This document shows positions 1-8,417 of a stretch of DNA of 64,000 bases, in pieces; positions within the stretch are counted from its first letter, which is position 1, and every line of letters begins with the position of its first letter. Source of the stretch: Hyphomicrobiaceae bacterium UBA7697. GTDB lineage: Bacteria; Pseudomonadota; Alphaproteobacteria; Rhizobiales; Methyloligellaceae. The stretch is from positions 124,001 to 188,000 of the forward strand of contig DLGJ01000002.1 in the NCBI GenBank assembly GCA_002482645.1, given 5' to 3'. The notes beneath the pieces are model-generated. The model was not told where the DNA came from, did no database searches, and worked only from the letters and a program-made list of their open reading frames with translations. The position numbers and the translations under genes were made by a program.

Positions 1-81
1 GACGCTCTCGAAGGCAACGCGCGTACCGTCATGCGCCATGAGATCGAAGCGCAGCACCTTAGCGAGTGCGGGACTAGCCAT
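1..81 (-). CDS. Hypothetical protein of the integrated element, 5' part only
   Basis: A minus-strand reading frame starts with ATG at 79-81 and runs off the left edge after 27 codons (it begins MASPALAKVL). It overlaps the stop of the gene upstream of it by 8 nt (ATGGCTAG), which suggests translational coupling inside one operon. Too little is visible to assign a family. Position at the end of a run of small element genes is the only clue to its role. Confidence 0.5.
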   Translation of the reverse strand, partial: MASPALAKVLRFDLMAHDGTRVAFESV

Positions 82-400
82 GGTTGCTTTCCTCGTTGTC
101 CGCCAGAATAGCCACGCCAATGCGGCGCAGCACTTTGTCGTGGCACGACGCGCGAAGCCGGGGGATGTCTTCCCTGCCGAACAACCTCTCGCCCTTTTTG
201 TTCTCAGCCTTCAGCACGAGCACGCGCGCGAAAATCGCCACATCGTCCTCGTTGACATACCGGCTCAGCTCAGCCCGCTCAGCGAGCGTCCACGAACTCC
301 AGCATACGACGCCACCGATCTCGGACAGCTCGGGAACGTCCAAGCTGCGGCGCGGCAAACTCTCGTAATGCCGCACCAGACACTCAATAGCTTTGGTCAT
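74..400 (-). CDS. Hypothetical protein (108 aa)
   Basis: A 108-residue soluble protein with no signal peptide or membrane segment. It is mixed charged and hydrophobic, with many Arg, Glu and Leu. I do not recognise the family. It sits between two other small minus-strand genes with a 6-nt gap upstream and an 8-nt overlap downstream, as in compact phage or integrative-element operons. The overlapping plus-strand frames are treated as shadows because this frame fits the operon spacing. Confidence 0.55.
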   Translation of the reverse strand: MTKAIECLVRHYESLPRRSLDVPELSEIGGVVCWSSWTLAERAELSRYVNEDDVAIFARVLVLKAENKKGERLFGREDIPRLRASCHDKVLRRIGVAILADNEESNHG

Positions 401-406
401 TGTCGG

Positions 407-757
407 CTACCTCTTGAAGCTCGCAACGAACTCAACGAATTTCCGGTCAGCGGCGGAGAGGCTCTTCGTATCGATCCGACACTGCTGAGCCTTGCGTGGC
501 TCTATCGGATAGCCGCTTTCAGCACTCACCCGCTCAAGGTGGGCATGGCGCGCCTGACGTGCCTTCTGGACCCGGCGGCAGAACTTTACGAAGCGCGCGC
601 TGTGATCTGATTGAGGTTGATCAGTCATCTTGGCAACAGCCAGACACATCTCCCTCGTCATCCCCTCATCGGCGGCCGATGTATTCGATGCCTTCCGGCG
701 TGATTTGGGCGCCTTCTTGAGGTCCGCGCCTCGGTAGAGTGCAATGAGTGTGCTCAT
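407..757 (-). CDS. Hypothetical basic protein (116 aa)
   Basis: The start is the ATG at 755-757, preceded on the minus strand by a GAGGAA ribosome site 7 nt away. The open frame extends further upstream but without a better start. The product (begins MSTLIALYRG) is rich in Lys and Arg, with a basic stretch near residues 14-22 and a central Arg/Lys/His-rich helix. That could fit nucleic-acid binding, but no family is recognised. It belongs to the minus-strand series of small genes of the element at the left end of the window. Confidence 0.55.
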   Translation of the reverse strand: MSTLIALYRGADLKKAPKSRRKASNTSAADEGMTREMCLAVAKMTDQPQSDHSARFVKFCRRVQKARQARHAHLERVSAESGYPIEPRKAQQCRIDTKSLSAADRKFVEFVASFKR

Positions 758-863
758 CTGTGTTCCTCGATCTGTTCCAAAATGGCGGGCGCCGCCGGGT
801 TGAGTTGAACTTCCTGCCCCCAGCGGCGCCCTTTCGGAGATACCGGCAGGAAGTAACCGTCGA

Positions 864-1430
864 TTACGTAATGCTAGGGAGAGACTCGTCAGCCGTGAGC
901 AGCACGCGCCCATCGGCATCGTCGCGGCGCATCAGCGAGATGTTCATTCGCGCGGCCCCGCGAATCAGCGCCTCTTCCGTGGCCTCCAAACCTAGGAGTT
1001 CCTCATCCATCTCGGCCAACTTCGCCTGCCGCACTTCGCTGGCGATCCCCAGCCCGGCCACCTTGTAAAATCGCTCCCAATACTCGGCCAGATATGCGCT
1101 CACCTGAGGCCGGACGAACGTCATCACACATCGCCGAAACTCGCGATCACTTGTTGGTAGCTCCACCGCTTTCGAGACTTCACGATGCGTGAAGAGGTGA
1201 AGGGGCGGCATGTGGGAAGGCATCGGCCCATCTTCCCGTCCGCAAATTCGGTCGAGCCACGCATCGCCGCGAGCGGTTGCCTCGGCTTTGGTTACAGGCA
1301 ATCGCTCAAGTTTGGTTCGCTCGTCCTTAAGCGCTTTGATCTTGGCTCGCACTTCGTTGAGGTCTTCCAGCGCTTCGCCGAAGACCGTCAGTGAGCGGTT
1401 CAATGTCGCCAATGGAGACAACTGCGTCAT
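864..1430 (-). CDS. Hypothetical protein with N-terminal coiled coil (188 aa)
   Basis: The start chosen is ATG at 1428-1430 with a GGAAGAGA site just upstream; the longer open frame to 1640 lacks a site and overlaps the neighbouring gene. Residues of about 10-45 form a Leu/Lys/Glu-rich heptad-like helix, probably a coiled coil. The middle holds a short His/Pro/Met-rich loop. The C-terminal part is again helical and acidic. There is no signal peptide. Family unknown. It lies 19 nt downstream of another coiled-coil gene in the same direction, so the two may act together. Confidence 0.55.
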   Translation of the reverse strand: MTQLSPLATLNRSLTVFGEALEDLNEVRAKIKALKDERTKLERLPVTKAEATARGDAWLDRICGREDGPMPSHMPPLHLFTHREVSKAVELPTSDREFRRCVMTFVRPQVSAYLAEYWERFYKVAGLGIASEVRQAKLAEMDEELLGLEATEEALIRGAARMNISLMRRDDADGRVLLTADESLPSIT

Positions 1431-1449
1431 AATCTCTTCCCCTAGTTGA

Positions 1450-1878
1450 TCAGCGCACCGCGCGCGTGTTGAGTGAGCGAGATGGCTTCTTATCGATGAT
1501 CGGCGGAAGCGTGATCTCACCGCGAGAGGCCGCCCGCTCTGCACACTTTGTGGCCGTCGAGAGATTGGCACGGGCCACGCGCAGCTCTTCGCGCGCCCGC
1601 TCCGCGCCTTCTGCGGTGTTTTCATAAAGGCGGTCAGCATCTTCGACCTTTGCGTTTGCGGCCTCCACCACGGCGCGGTAATGCGCCATGCTGCGTTGGT
1701 CGCCCTCGCGGGTCGCTTCGTTCAGGTTTGCTTCGGCGGCGCTCAACTCTGCCTGTGCCATACGAAGGGCGTCGAAGTAGTCACCGAGCTGATCAGCGGC
1801 TTCGTCGGAGGCTTGCTGTAGACGGTCAACGGTCTGCCGCAAGAGCGTTAGCCTGTGAGGGTCAAGCTTGATCTTCAT
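1450..1878 (-). CDS. Coiled-coil hypothetical protein (142 aa)
   Basis: Nearly the whole protein from about residue 8 to 110 is a regular Ala/Glu/Leu/Arg-rich helix with heptad spacing, so an extended coiled coil is predicted by eye. The tail is short and basic. No enzyme motif, signal or membrane span is visible. Its start overlaps the 3' end of the upstream gene by 17 nt. Function unknown; a structural or regulatory role within the element is only a guess. Confidence 0.55.
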   Translation of the reverse strand: MKIKLDPHRLTLLRQTVDRLQQASDEAADQLGDYFDALRMAQAELSAAEANLNEATREGDQRSMAHYRAVVEAANAKVEDADRLYENTAEGAERAREELRVARANLSTATKCAERAASRGEITLPPIIDKKPSRSLNTRAVR

Positions 1879-2347
1879 CGTCGTTCTCCTTGTTGCTCTT
1901 CACCTTGCGTAGCGCAGGGCCGGTGACATCCGAAGAGGCGGATGACAAAATCCGAAATGTCTGCCTCCACTCGGGCACTCGCTGACCTCCTTGAAGGATT
2001 GCCCAGAACGTTGCCTCGGGCTCGCTAGCGGGCGCCTCGGTAACGTGACGGTCCCGCACCCACCCAATTTCCTCATAGCGGATGAAGCGCTCAGCGATCA
2101 TCGAGGCACATCGCGCCAGTTTGAGTTCCGGCCAGCATTGAAGTCTCAAGAGATGAAGTCGTGCGTCCCGCTCGGCGCGAGACATTGGGCGCCCCACGGC
2201 CGCCTCAAAAGGTTCGCAGCCGTCGCCTTCGCTGAACTCACGCATGAGAGACGCAACATCGAGGTCACTCCGACTGAGGACACCAGCGTCGATAGCAACG
2301 CCCGCAATCCGCCCAATCGCCTGGATGTCACGCGGCGAGAGCGCCAT
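1862..2347 (-). CDS. Hypothetical protein (161 aa)
   Basis: The start at 2345-2347 is preferred because it has a strong GGAGAGG site 5 nt upstream. A GTG at 2459-2461 would overlap the ATPase gene and give an odd Cys-rich N-terminus. The product is a soluble helical protein with Trp- and Arg-containing amphipathic segments. It carries no recognisable catalytic motif. It follows the ATPase gene by about 100 nt on the same strand. Confidence 0.5.
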   Translation of the reverse strand: MALSPRDIQAIGRIAGVAIDAGVLSRSDLDVASLMREFSEGDGCEPFEAAVGRPMSRAERDARLHLLRLQCWPELKLARCASMIAERFIRYEEIGWVRDRHVTEAPASEPEATFWAILQGGQRVPEWRQTFRILSSASSDVTGPALRKVKSNKENDDEDQA

Positions 2348-2450
2348 CACACGGCCTCTCCCGCTAGCTCCTTGGATGCAACAAAAAGTCTCACGCATGA
2401 GACAAACTCGGCGCAGATTGTTGCATGTGAAACAGTTCGAATACGGACGA

Positions 2451-4130
2451 TCATGGCTCACGCCTCGATATCGTCCATGTCGTCACACCGCTGTGGGCTT
2501 TTTCGATGTTTATCGCCGCATCGTACAGCAATGGGATGCATCTCATGATTCTCTTGCCGAGAGCGGCAGCGTTCGCTGGCCATGCGCGGGATTTGAGGAA
2601 CGCTTCGCGCAGTTTTGCGTCACCGCCACCGCGTACCCGCTGCGACAACTCTTCGAGGAGTCTCGTCGCGCTGCCGTTCCACGTGTCGCAACCCGAGCGC
2701 CATGCGTCGTTGTCGGCGTCAGGATCACCGAGGATCAAGTTCCGAATTGCTACAGCGACCGCATCTGCCTCAAGCGCATCCTTGGCGGATTGTTCGCGGG
2801 CCTTTGCGTAGAGCGCGAGATATTGGCCCTCCTCCCAGCCAAGTGCGGGGGCACATGCCTCGACCCAAGTCACATGGTCGGCAAGACGAGGCGGAGCAGG
2901 AATGTGCACCTCGTCTTGACGCTGCAACCCGATCACGACTGCGTCGAAGAGCGCACCAAGTATCTCGGGCTTATCGGCGGCGAAGCGCTTCCAAAAGTCG
3001 GCCTCGGTGACACGCGCTTCGTCGGGAATGCGCTGAAGTTCTATCTCGATCATGCGCGAGGTTGCGTCTGCCGCTGCGTCGAACGCGATGCCATTCACAA
3101 CCAGTGCATTTTGGCGGCCGGTTACGACCTCCCCCAGGTTCGTGTGAAGCTGCCGCGAGACAACCCCTTCGCCCGATGCAAGACGGCACAGGGTGTCCGA
3201 TGCGTCCTGGCTCAATCGGCTCGTGTTGTTGATTCCGACGGCGTACCTGTTTGCGACGCTCGCCACGAGGTCGCGCACGTCACGTGTCAGGCTGACCATC
3301 TCGGGTTCGCGTGGATCGATCAGACTGCACAACGTGCGCGTCAGGGAACTCTTCGCCGTGCCATGCGACCCGGAAATTTTCAGGATTGGAATAGGTGCTT
3401 CGCCACGGAATGCGCCGAGCAGCCACCCGGCCAGATGCATGTACCCAGCTTCATCCGTGTTCCAATACTGGTAGGCTTGATTGATCAGCCCTCCCCGCTC
3501 CGGGATGTCCTGCGGACGCATGCCATCCGAACGTTCAAACTCGACGGGGCAACGGTCGAAGCGAACTTCCCAATGCCCTGGGATAGCCAGGACGTAGGAC
3601 CAATCGGGGCGCCCGAGGTCGTAGATCAGAACATCCGGCGACGGGTGGGCCACCCGGCAATAGACCGTCCGCTCATCTCCTTCCAAGACGGCCAGCGCCG
3701 ATAGGTGCCGAAGCGCTACGTTGATAACGTCTGCCCCAAGGGCTTGCCCCGTCTCGCTGTAAACGGCGTGATGGAGGAGATGCACAAAGTGGGTCGAGAC
3801 TAGCGCGTAAGTTTCCCAATGACCGGTCCAGGGCACGCGAGCATAGGGGCGTCCACGTGGATCGTGGAAAAACTCCCAGTTGGCCACAACCCGCAACACA
3901 ACGTCGAAGACGCGAGGCCGCGAACTCTTTCCCGAGCCGCTCGAAGGTTCGGCTTCGGTGTCCGTCGCGGCTAGATCGTCTTCGGGCCGAGGAGTGGTTG
4001 CCTTCTTGCGCGGGCGGCGGCGTTTGGGCTTCGGCGCCGCTTCGGGCTCGGGCGCGAGCGGCGGGAACGGCTTCGCCCCCGCTATGATCCGCAAGATTGC
4101 TTCAGGGCCGCTCTCATTTGGCGGCGTCAT
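2451..4130 (-). CDS. P-loop ATPase, replication/primase-helicase-like protein of the element
   Basis: A 559-residue protein. Residues 33-50 are a Pro/Lys/Arg-rich basic linker. A Walker A loop, GSHGTAKS, lies at residues 254-261, within an order of elements like the AAA/SF3-type ATPase domain of phage and plasmid primase-helicases. A conserved-looking stretch with NNTSRLSQD follows, in the place of the Walker B/sensor region. The domain is followed by a helical C-terminus with a WNGSATRLLEEL segment, as in D5-like replication proteins. I infer DNA-dependent ATPase or helicase activity for element replication or excision. No primase active-site motif is seen, so the primase label is only by family resemblance. 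It starts 6 nt after the HTH gene. Confidence 0.6.
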   Translation of the reverse strand: MTPPNESGPEAILRIIAGAKPFPPLAPEPEAAPKPKRRRPRKKATTPRPEDDLAATDTEAEPSSGSGKSSRPRVFDVVLRVVANWEFFHDPRGRPYARVPWTGHWETYALVSTHFVHLLHHAVYSETGQALGADVINVALRHLSALAVLEGDERTVYCRVAHPSPDVLIYDLGRPDWSYVLAIPGHWEVRFDRCPVEFERSDGMRPQDIPERGGLINQAYQYWNTDEAGYMHLAGWLLGAFRGEAPIPILKISGSHGTAKSSLTRTLCSLIDPREPEMVSLTRDVRDLVASVANRYAVGINNTSRLSQDASDTLCRLASGEGVVSRQLHTNLGEVVTGRQNALVVNGIAFDAAADATSRMIEIELQRIPDEARVTEADFWKRFAADKPEILGALFDAVVIGLQRQDEVHIPAPPRLADHVTWVEACAPALGWEEGQYLALYAKAREQSAKDALEADAVAVAIRNLILGDPDADNDAWRSGCDTWNGSATRLLEELSQRVRGGGDAKLREAFLKSRAWPANAAALGKRIMRCIPLLYDAAINIEKAHSGVTTWTISRREP

Positions 4131-4136
4131 CGGCGC

Positions 4137-4322
4137 CTAGGCTCCGTTGAGCAGTCGTTCCAACGCGGCGAGGGGAACGAGCACGCGCTTGCCAATGCGA
4201 ATGGTCGGTATCTCGCCGCGCCGCGCCGCCTCGTAAGCCTGATTGCGGCCAATTCCCAATTTCTCAGCAGCCTCAGGGATCGTTGCCGTGGCTCTCCCCT
4301 TAATCTCTTTCTGTCTGTGCAT
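4137..4322 (-). CDS. Excisionase-like HTH DNA-binding protein (61 aa)
   Basis: A 61-residue protein with the classic helix-turn-helix excisionase pattern: TIPEAAEKLGIGRNQAYEAA, then a short wing with a RRGEIPTIRIGKR strand and a C-terminal LERLLNG helix. This is the MerR-like/Xis fold used as a recombination directionality factor or small repressor. A GGGGAAGGA site precedes the ATG. It is the first gene of the leftward operon and is divergent from the ribbon-helix-helix and integrase genes, which fits control of excision and of the leftward genes. Confidence 0.75.
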   Translation of the reverse strand: MHRQKEIKGRATATIPEAAEKLGIGRNQAYEAARRGEIPTIRIGKRVLVPLAALERLLNGA

Positions 4323-4344
4323 AGTCCTTCCCCCACCGGAGAAT

Positions 4345-4416
4345 CATGTTTTTAACCTGTTGCAAACCTACTGTGCCCTTCTGTCGTTTGACAAGCATGT
4401 TTTTAACCTGTTAAAA
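4345..4416. promoter_or_regulatory. Divergent control region with two 17-bp direct repeats
   Basis: CATGTTTTTAACCTGTT occurs exactly at 4345-4361 and again at 4396-4412, 51 bp apart start to start. The copies hold an imperfect palindromic core, TTAAC-CT-GTT(AA). The right copy lies between a TTGACA at 4388-4393 and a TTAAAA at 4411-4416, spaced 17 bp, which looks like the rightward promoter. I infer operators that let a small element regulator control both arms, either the HTH or the ribbon-helix-helix protein. The 51-bp spacing is close to five helical turns, so both sites would lie on one DNA face. Confidence 0.55.
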
Positions 4417-4441
4417 AGTACGAGCAGGTATGAGGGGTGAC

Positions 4442-5071
4442 ATGGCGGCAGCAACTAAACACGGCGGAAGACCACGAGGGCGTAAGCCAAAAGCTGGCGA
4501 GCGGGTCCACTTGGGCATTCGTGTGACGCCCGAAATGAAGAGCCGGATTGAACAAGCGGCCGCTACGAGTGGACGGTCGCAGAGTCAGGAGGCCGAGTTT
4601 CGACTTGAGCGTTCGCTTGAACAGGAAGGCTCTCTTCCAGAGCTTCTCGAACTTACCTTTGGGCGGCAGCTCGCCGGGATATTGATGTTCGTCGGCGCGG
4701 CAATGAAGACGGAAGGCCAACACGCCGCAAAGTATCCATTCGGCGAGCAGTGGCTAAGCGAACCGCGCGCTTTTGAGCAGGCAGTCAAGACAGCCAATGA
4801 GTTGCTTTTGCGAATGGCCCCGCCGAGCGACCCACAGCTGGCGACGGCCGGACCCGAAGAGCTAACGCAAGGTGAGCAACAGCTCCTCAAGTACGCCCAA
4901 GAGCAGCGTGACGTGGCGGACAAAGAACGAGAAGAGGAACGGCTCGCGAGGGTCGAACAGGCCGTTCAGATCGTTTCCAGTGGGGATGAGTCCAAGTGGC
5001 CCCAGGCATCAACCGCACGCGCGTTCCTTGGGCCAATCGCGAAGCGCCTTTCGAAGGAGCCTAGGTCATGA
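4442..5071 (+). CDS. Ribbon-helix-helix family protein (209 aa)
   Basis: The start chosen is ATG at 4442 behind an AGGGG site. After a Gly/Arg/Lys-rich basic N-terminus comes a ribbon-helix-helix (Arc/MetJ-like) segment at about residues 24-53: an HLGIRVTPEMKSRIEQAA strand-helix followed by RSQSQEAEFRLERSL. The remainder is helical and acidic with a long Glu/Arg-rich region, and it has no known enzymatic motif. It overlaps the integrase start by 4 nt (ATGA), so the two are coupled. It could autoregulate through the repeats just upstream, or act as an accessory factor for integration. Confidence 0.7.
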   Translation: MAAATKHGGRPRGRKPKAGERVHLGIRVTPEMKSRIEQAAATSGRSQSQEAEFRLERSLEQEGSLPELLELTFGRQLAGILMFVGAAMKTEGQHAAKYPFGEQWLSEPRAFEQAVKTANELLLRMAPPSDPQLATAGPEELTQGEQQLLKYAQEQRDVADKEREEERLARVEQAVQIVSSGDESKWPQASTARAFLGPIAKRLSKEPRS

Positions 5072-6233
5072 GCAAGGGGCACATTCGGCCGCGCGGCAAG
5101 CAGTCCTGGGAACTCAAGTTCGATGCTGGTCGCGATCCCGTCACCGGCAAGCGCAAGATCAAGTATCACAGCTTCAAAGGCACCAAGCGTGAAGCGCAAA
5201 CGAAACTCGCCGAGTTGATCGCGGCAGTCAGCACCAACGTTTACATCGAGCCGAACAAGACCACCGTCAAGGAACACGTCAGCGCTCGCATCGATCAATG
5301 GGAAGCGTCCGGGGCAATCTCCGCGAGGACGGCTGAGCGCTATCGTCAGCTCTGTGACGGACAGATCGGCCCCTTTATCGGAGGCAAGCAGCTTCAAAAG
5401 CTATCGACGCTCGACATCGAGACGTGGCATTCGACCCTTAAGTCGGAAGGGCGCACGAGAGGCTCTGGCGGCATTTCACCTAGGACCGTAGTTCATGCTC
5501 ACCGCGTCTTGTCTCATGCGCTCGACGACGCCGAACGTCATGGAGTGATCCAGCGGAACGTTGCCAAGAGGCAGAAGCCGCCGAAGGTTGAGGTCGTCGA
5601 AATGCCGATCCTCGATGCGGCCGGGATTGGCAAGGTCGTCTCGGAACTGCGCGGGGAGCAGATTTACGCTCCCAGCGTGACCGCGCTTTTCACCGGAATG
5701 CGACTCGGCGAAATTCTCGGACTTCGCTGGGCCGCGTCCATCTCGATGCAAAGCTGATCCAGGTAAGAGAGGCAGTCGAAGAAACCAGGGCGCACGGCTT
5801 GCGCTTCAAGGCACCGAAGACGAAGGCCGGGCGCCGGGACATCGGCCTGCCGGATATCGTCATCGAGGCGCTTAGAGAGCACCGCCGAGCGCAGCTTGAG
5901 TTGCGGATGGCTCTCGGACTTGGCAAAGCATCCGAGGACGCCTTGGTCTTTCCGGACATTGAAGGACGCCCGCAAGCCCCGAGCGACGTGTCCCGAAACT
6001 GGGGGCTGAAGGCGGCCACACTGGGCATCCCAGAGATCACCTTCCACAGCTTGCGCCACTGCCATGCCTCGCAGCTTGTCGACGCCAACGTCGATATCGT
6101 CACGATTAGCAGGCGCCTCGGCCACGCCAGCCCGGATGTGACCTTGAGGGTCTACGCACACCTCTTTCGCCGGGATGACGGAAAAGCGGCCGAGGCCATC
6201 AATGCGGCCTTGGCAGGACTGTCACGCTCGTGA
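5068..6233 (+). pseudogene. Tyrosine recombinase (phage-type integrase), frameshifted
   Basis: The first frame (5068-5757) gives the N-terminal arm-binding domain, the core-binding SAM-like domain and the first catalytic Arg (TGMRLGE, R212), then hits TGA. A second frame reads in perfect continuation from about 5736 to 6233. It has the HSLRH box, LGHAS and the VYAHL nucleophile Tyr. The bases at about 5731-5736 (TGG GCC GC GTC) lack one nucleotide compared with the expected frame. All catalytic residues are present across the two frames. The gene is therefore recently broken, or the base is a sequencing error. It lies 92 bp from the tRNA-Ser gene. Confidence 0.85.
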
Positions 6234-6293
6234 TAGCTAGCGCCAGCCGTTCGGTGGCATTCCGGTGGGAATGTTCGCAGCTGTTCGGCTCTT

Positions 6294-6316
6294 AATTCAA
6301 CCTAAGTCGTTGAATT
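6294..6316 (+). terminator. Inverted repeat, possible weak terminator after the integrase
   Basis: AATTCAAC (6294-6301) and GTTGAATT (6309-6316) form a perfect 8-bp stem with a 7-nt loop, 60 bp after the integrase stop and 10 bp before tRNA-Ser. The stem is A/T-rich and only a short T-run follows. It may instead be a recombinase-binding site. Confidence 0.35.
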
Positions 6317-6325
6317 TCCCTGTTT

Positions 6326-6415
6326 GGAGAGGTGCCGGAGTGGTCGAACGGGGCGGTCTCGAAAACCGTTGAGCGCGTGAGCGTTCCGAGGGTTCGAATC
6401 CCTCCCTCTCCGCCA
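6326..6415 (+). tRNA. tRNA-Ser (anticodon CGA)
   Basis: A complete 90-nt class II tRNA. The acceptor stem GGAGAGG pairs with CCTCTCC, followed by discriminator G and an encoded CCA at the 3' end. The anticodon arm has loop CTCGAAA with anticodon CGA, which reads UCG serine codons. A long variable arm (TGAGCGCGTGAGCG region) follows, as expected for serine, and then the T arm with GGTTCGAATCC. Serine tRNA genes are common integration targets, and both neighbours here are recombinase genes. Confidence 0.95.
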
Positions 6416-6451
6416 GCTATTAAGTGCCTGATATAGCACGTCTTTTCTATA

Positions 6452-6676
6452 CTAGCGCAGTGCCAAATTGTCTGGTGTCTTCCGACGCTTACGCCCAGCA
6501 ATAATCAAGTGCGGTAGCTGGAGACTCTTTTGGTGCGCAAATCGACGGTCTCTGCGGGCCTCGTCTCCTGTGGCCTGGGTCCGCAGTACCAGTGTCTCTC
6601 GGACGTGCCACTGAGTCTTGGCGAGGGAGCGAGACGCTAAACGGAGACGCTCCGAGGCAACGGGCCATTGAGGCAC
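6452..6676 (-). CDS. Short open frame downstream of the serine recombinase, doubtful
   Basis: A GTG-started frame of 74 codons begins 1 nt after the recombinase stop on the same strand. The product is very basic (Arg/Lys-rich, with a C-terminal AGRKRRKTPDN segment). No family is recognised and no good ribosome site is seen. It could be a read-on remnant of a longer recombinase C-terminus or part of the attachment region. Confidence 0.25.
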   Translation of the reverse strand: MPQWPVASERLRLASRSLAKTQWHVRETLVLRTQATGDEARRDRRFAHQKSLQLPHLIIAGRKRRKTPDNLALR

Positions 6677-6677
6677 T

Positions 6678-8417
6678 TTAGGACCAGAGGAATTCGCGCT
6701 GCGCGCCCCAATCCAAAGGCAGCCGGGTGTCGTCCATCAGCCGGTTTGCCGTGAGCTGTGGCGGGTGCCGTCCGTTGAGGATCGCTGTGACGATGTCGGG
6801 TGCGAGGAAGGAGATGCGCAAGAGACGGGTGACATAGGAGCCGCTGATTCCATCCTCCGCGGCGATCTCTTTCAGCGTTAGGCCGGGCTCCTCGATGAGG
6901 CGGGCGCGTATGGCATTGGCTCTAAGCAGGAGACGGACGAGAACGGCATCGACAGTCGCTGGCTCCGATCCATCCTCGACCACCAGTTTCATGCCGATGC
7001 CCGCTCGCTTCAACCGGGCGGGGATTTTCAACATTGTCAGATGTCGCTCCCGATCCTCAGCGCGGGCCTGAGAAGGTTCCCGGTGATCTGTGGGATTGAG
7101 CCATGAGGCTACGGCCATGTGGTCGAGTGTCACCTCCACCCGGTCAGCATGAACCTGAACTCTTCGTACGATGGTCCGGAGAAGCGCGCGCAACCGTTCA
7201 GCGTCGAGAGTCTTCCACGAGGCGGCAAGCTGTGCCGCCTCGCTCAAAAGCCTTTTCTGAGCGACGACGTCAGGCTCGCTACCTGCAAATGCATTAAGCA
7301 CGGCAACAGGATCAGCCAGCCACCCGCACACCCGATCACTGACCAAGGTCTCGATCTGGATGGCCGGAATGCGCTGCCCCTTCCCTTCGGCCTTGATGCC
7401 TCCCGTCACCAAGCTCTTGGAGACGTAGTAGCGGTAGCGAACACCCTTCTTCACCGCATGACTCGGCGTCATCGGCTCGCCGTGAGCATCATAAAGGAGA
7501 CCGGCGAGCAGACTGAACTGGTGGCTTCCCTTAGCAACTCCACGATCGACGCGATTTTCAGCCAGAGTCTTCTGAACTTTCTGCCATAGGGCAGGATCGA
7601 CGATCGGCGTTTGCTCGCCCGGATAGGCGTCGTTCTTGTGCACGATCTCGCCGCGATAGAGGCGATTCTGGAGCATAAGGTAGAGGGCTCCCCGAGAGAT
7701 CGGCTTCCCGCCGTAACTCCGGCCATCGGGCGCGGTGCGACGCTTGCTGATGATGCCTGCCGCATCGAGACGCTCCTTCAGCAGGCGTACAGAGCCCAGT
7801 TCGTGGTAGTGCCGGAAGATCGTGCGAACGGTCTCGGCTTCGGTCTCGTTCACGACCAGCTTCCGGTCCCTCACGTCATAACCGAGGGGCGGATAACCGC
7901 CCATCCACAGGCCCTTCTTCTTGGAGGCCGCGATCTTATCGCGGATGCGCTCGCCGGTGACCTCCCGCTCGAACTGGGCAAACGACAAGAGCACGTTCAA
8001 GGTCAGCCGGCCCATCGAGGTGGCGGTGTTGAAGGCCTGTGTCACCGAGACGAAGGACGCGCCGTGGGTATCGAGAACTTCGACAATCTTGGCAAAATCC
8101 AATAGCGAGCGAGTGAGCCGATCAATCTTGTAGACGACAACGACGTCGATCTTGGACCCCCGTATGTCAGCCAAGAGCCGCTGCAGGGCCGGCCGCTCCA
8201 GCGTGCCCCCGGAATAGCCGCCATCGTCATACCGGGCCGGCAGCATGATCCAGCCCTCGTGCTTTTGACTGGCCACAAAGGCCTCGCAAGCTTCACGCTG
8301 CGCATCGAGAGAGTTGAAGTCTTGCTCGAGCCCCTCCTCGGTCGACTTGCGTGTATAAATCGCGCAGTGGACCCTGTGCCGGCCGCATTTTGCGCCAGCT
8401 GCAAACCGCCTAGGCAT
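6678..8417 (-). CDS. Large serine recombinase
   Basis: A 579-residue site-specific recombinase of the resolvase/invertase superfamily. The N-terminal catalytic domain has YTRKS with the nucleophile Ser25, the pattern SLDAQREAC, then DGGYSGG and the YKIDRLTRS helix with its conserved arginines. It is followed by the recombinase domain (about 170-290, with GYPPLGY and the RG(A/E) turn) and a zinc-ribbon/coiled-coil C-terminus. Such enzymes integrate and excise elements between short attachment sites. The frame is intact. It overlaps the DUF2924 gene by 8 nt (ATGCCTAG), an arrangement seen in many alphaproteobacterial recombinase modules. Confidence 0.9.
   Translation of the reverse strand: MPRRFAAGAKCGRHRVHCAIYTRKSTEEGLEQDFNSLDAQREACEAFVASQKHEGWIMLPARYDDGGYSGGTLERPALQRLLADIRGSKIDVVVVYKIDRLTRSLLDFAKIVEVLDTHGASFVSVTQAFNTATSMGRLTLNVLLSFAQFEREVTGERIRDKIAASKKKGLWMGGYPPLGYDVRDRKLVVNETEAETVRTIFRHYHELGSVRLLKERLDAAGIISKRRTAPDGRSYGGKPISRGALYLMLQNRLYRGEIVHKNDAYPGEQTPIVDPALWQKVQKTLAENRVDRGVAKGSHQFSLLAGLLYDAHGEPMTPSHAVKKGVRYRYYVSKSLVTGGIKAEGKGQRIPAIQIETLVSDRVCGWLADPVAVLNAFAGSEPDVVAQKRLLSEAAQLAASWKTLDAERLRALLRTIVRRVQVHADRVEVTLDHMAVASWLNPTDHREPSQARAEDRERHLTMLKIPARLKRAGIGMKLVVEDGSEPATVDAVLVRLLLRANAIRARLIEEPGLTLKEIAAEDGISGSYVTRLLRISFLAPDIVTAILNGRHPPQLTANRLMDDTRLPLDWGAQREFLWS

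Noticed and set aside
2244..3704. A 486-codon plus-strand open frame
   Set aside because: It is antisense to the P-loop ATPase gene, which has a clear Walker motif, good spacing and operon context.
6292..6501. A minus-strand open frame across the tRNA-Ser gene
   Set aside because: It is the well-known false protein produced by reading the antisense of tRNA-Ser (GGIRTLG pattern).
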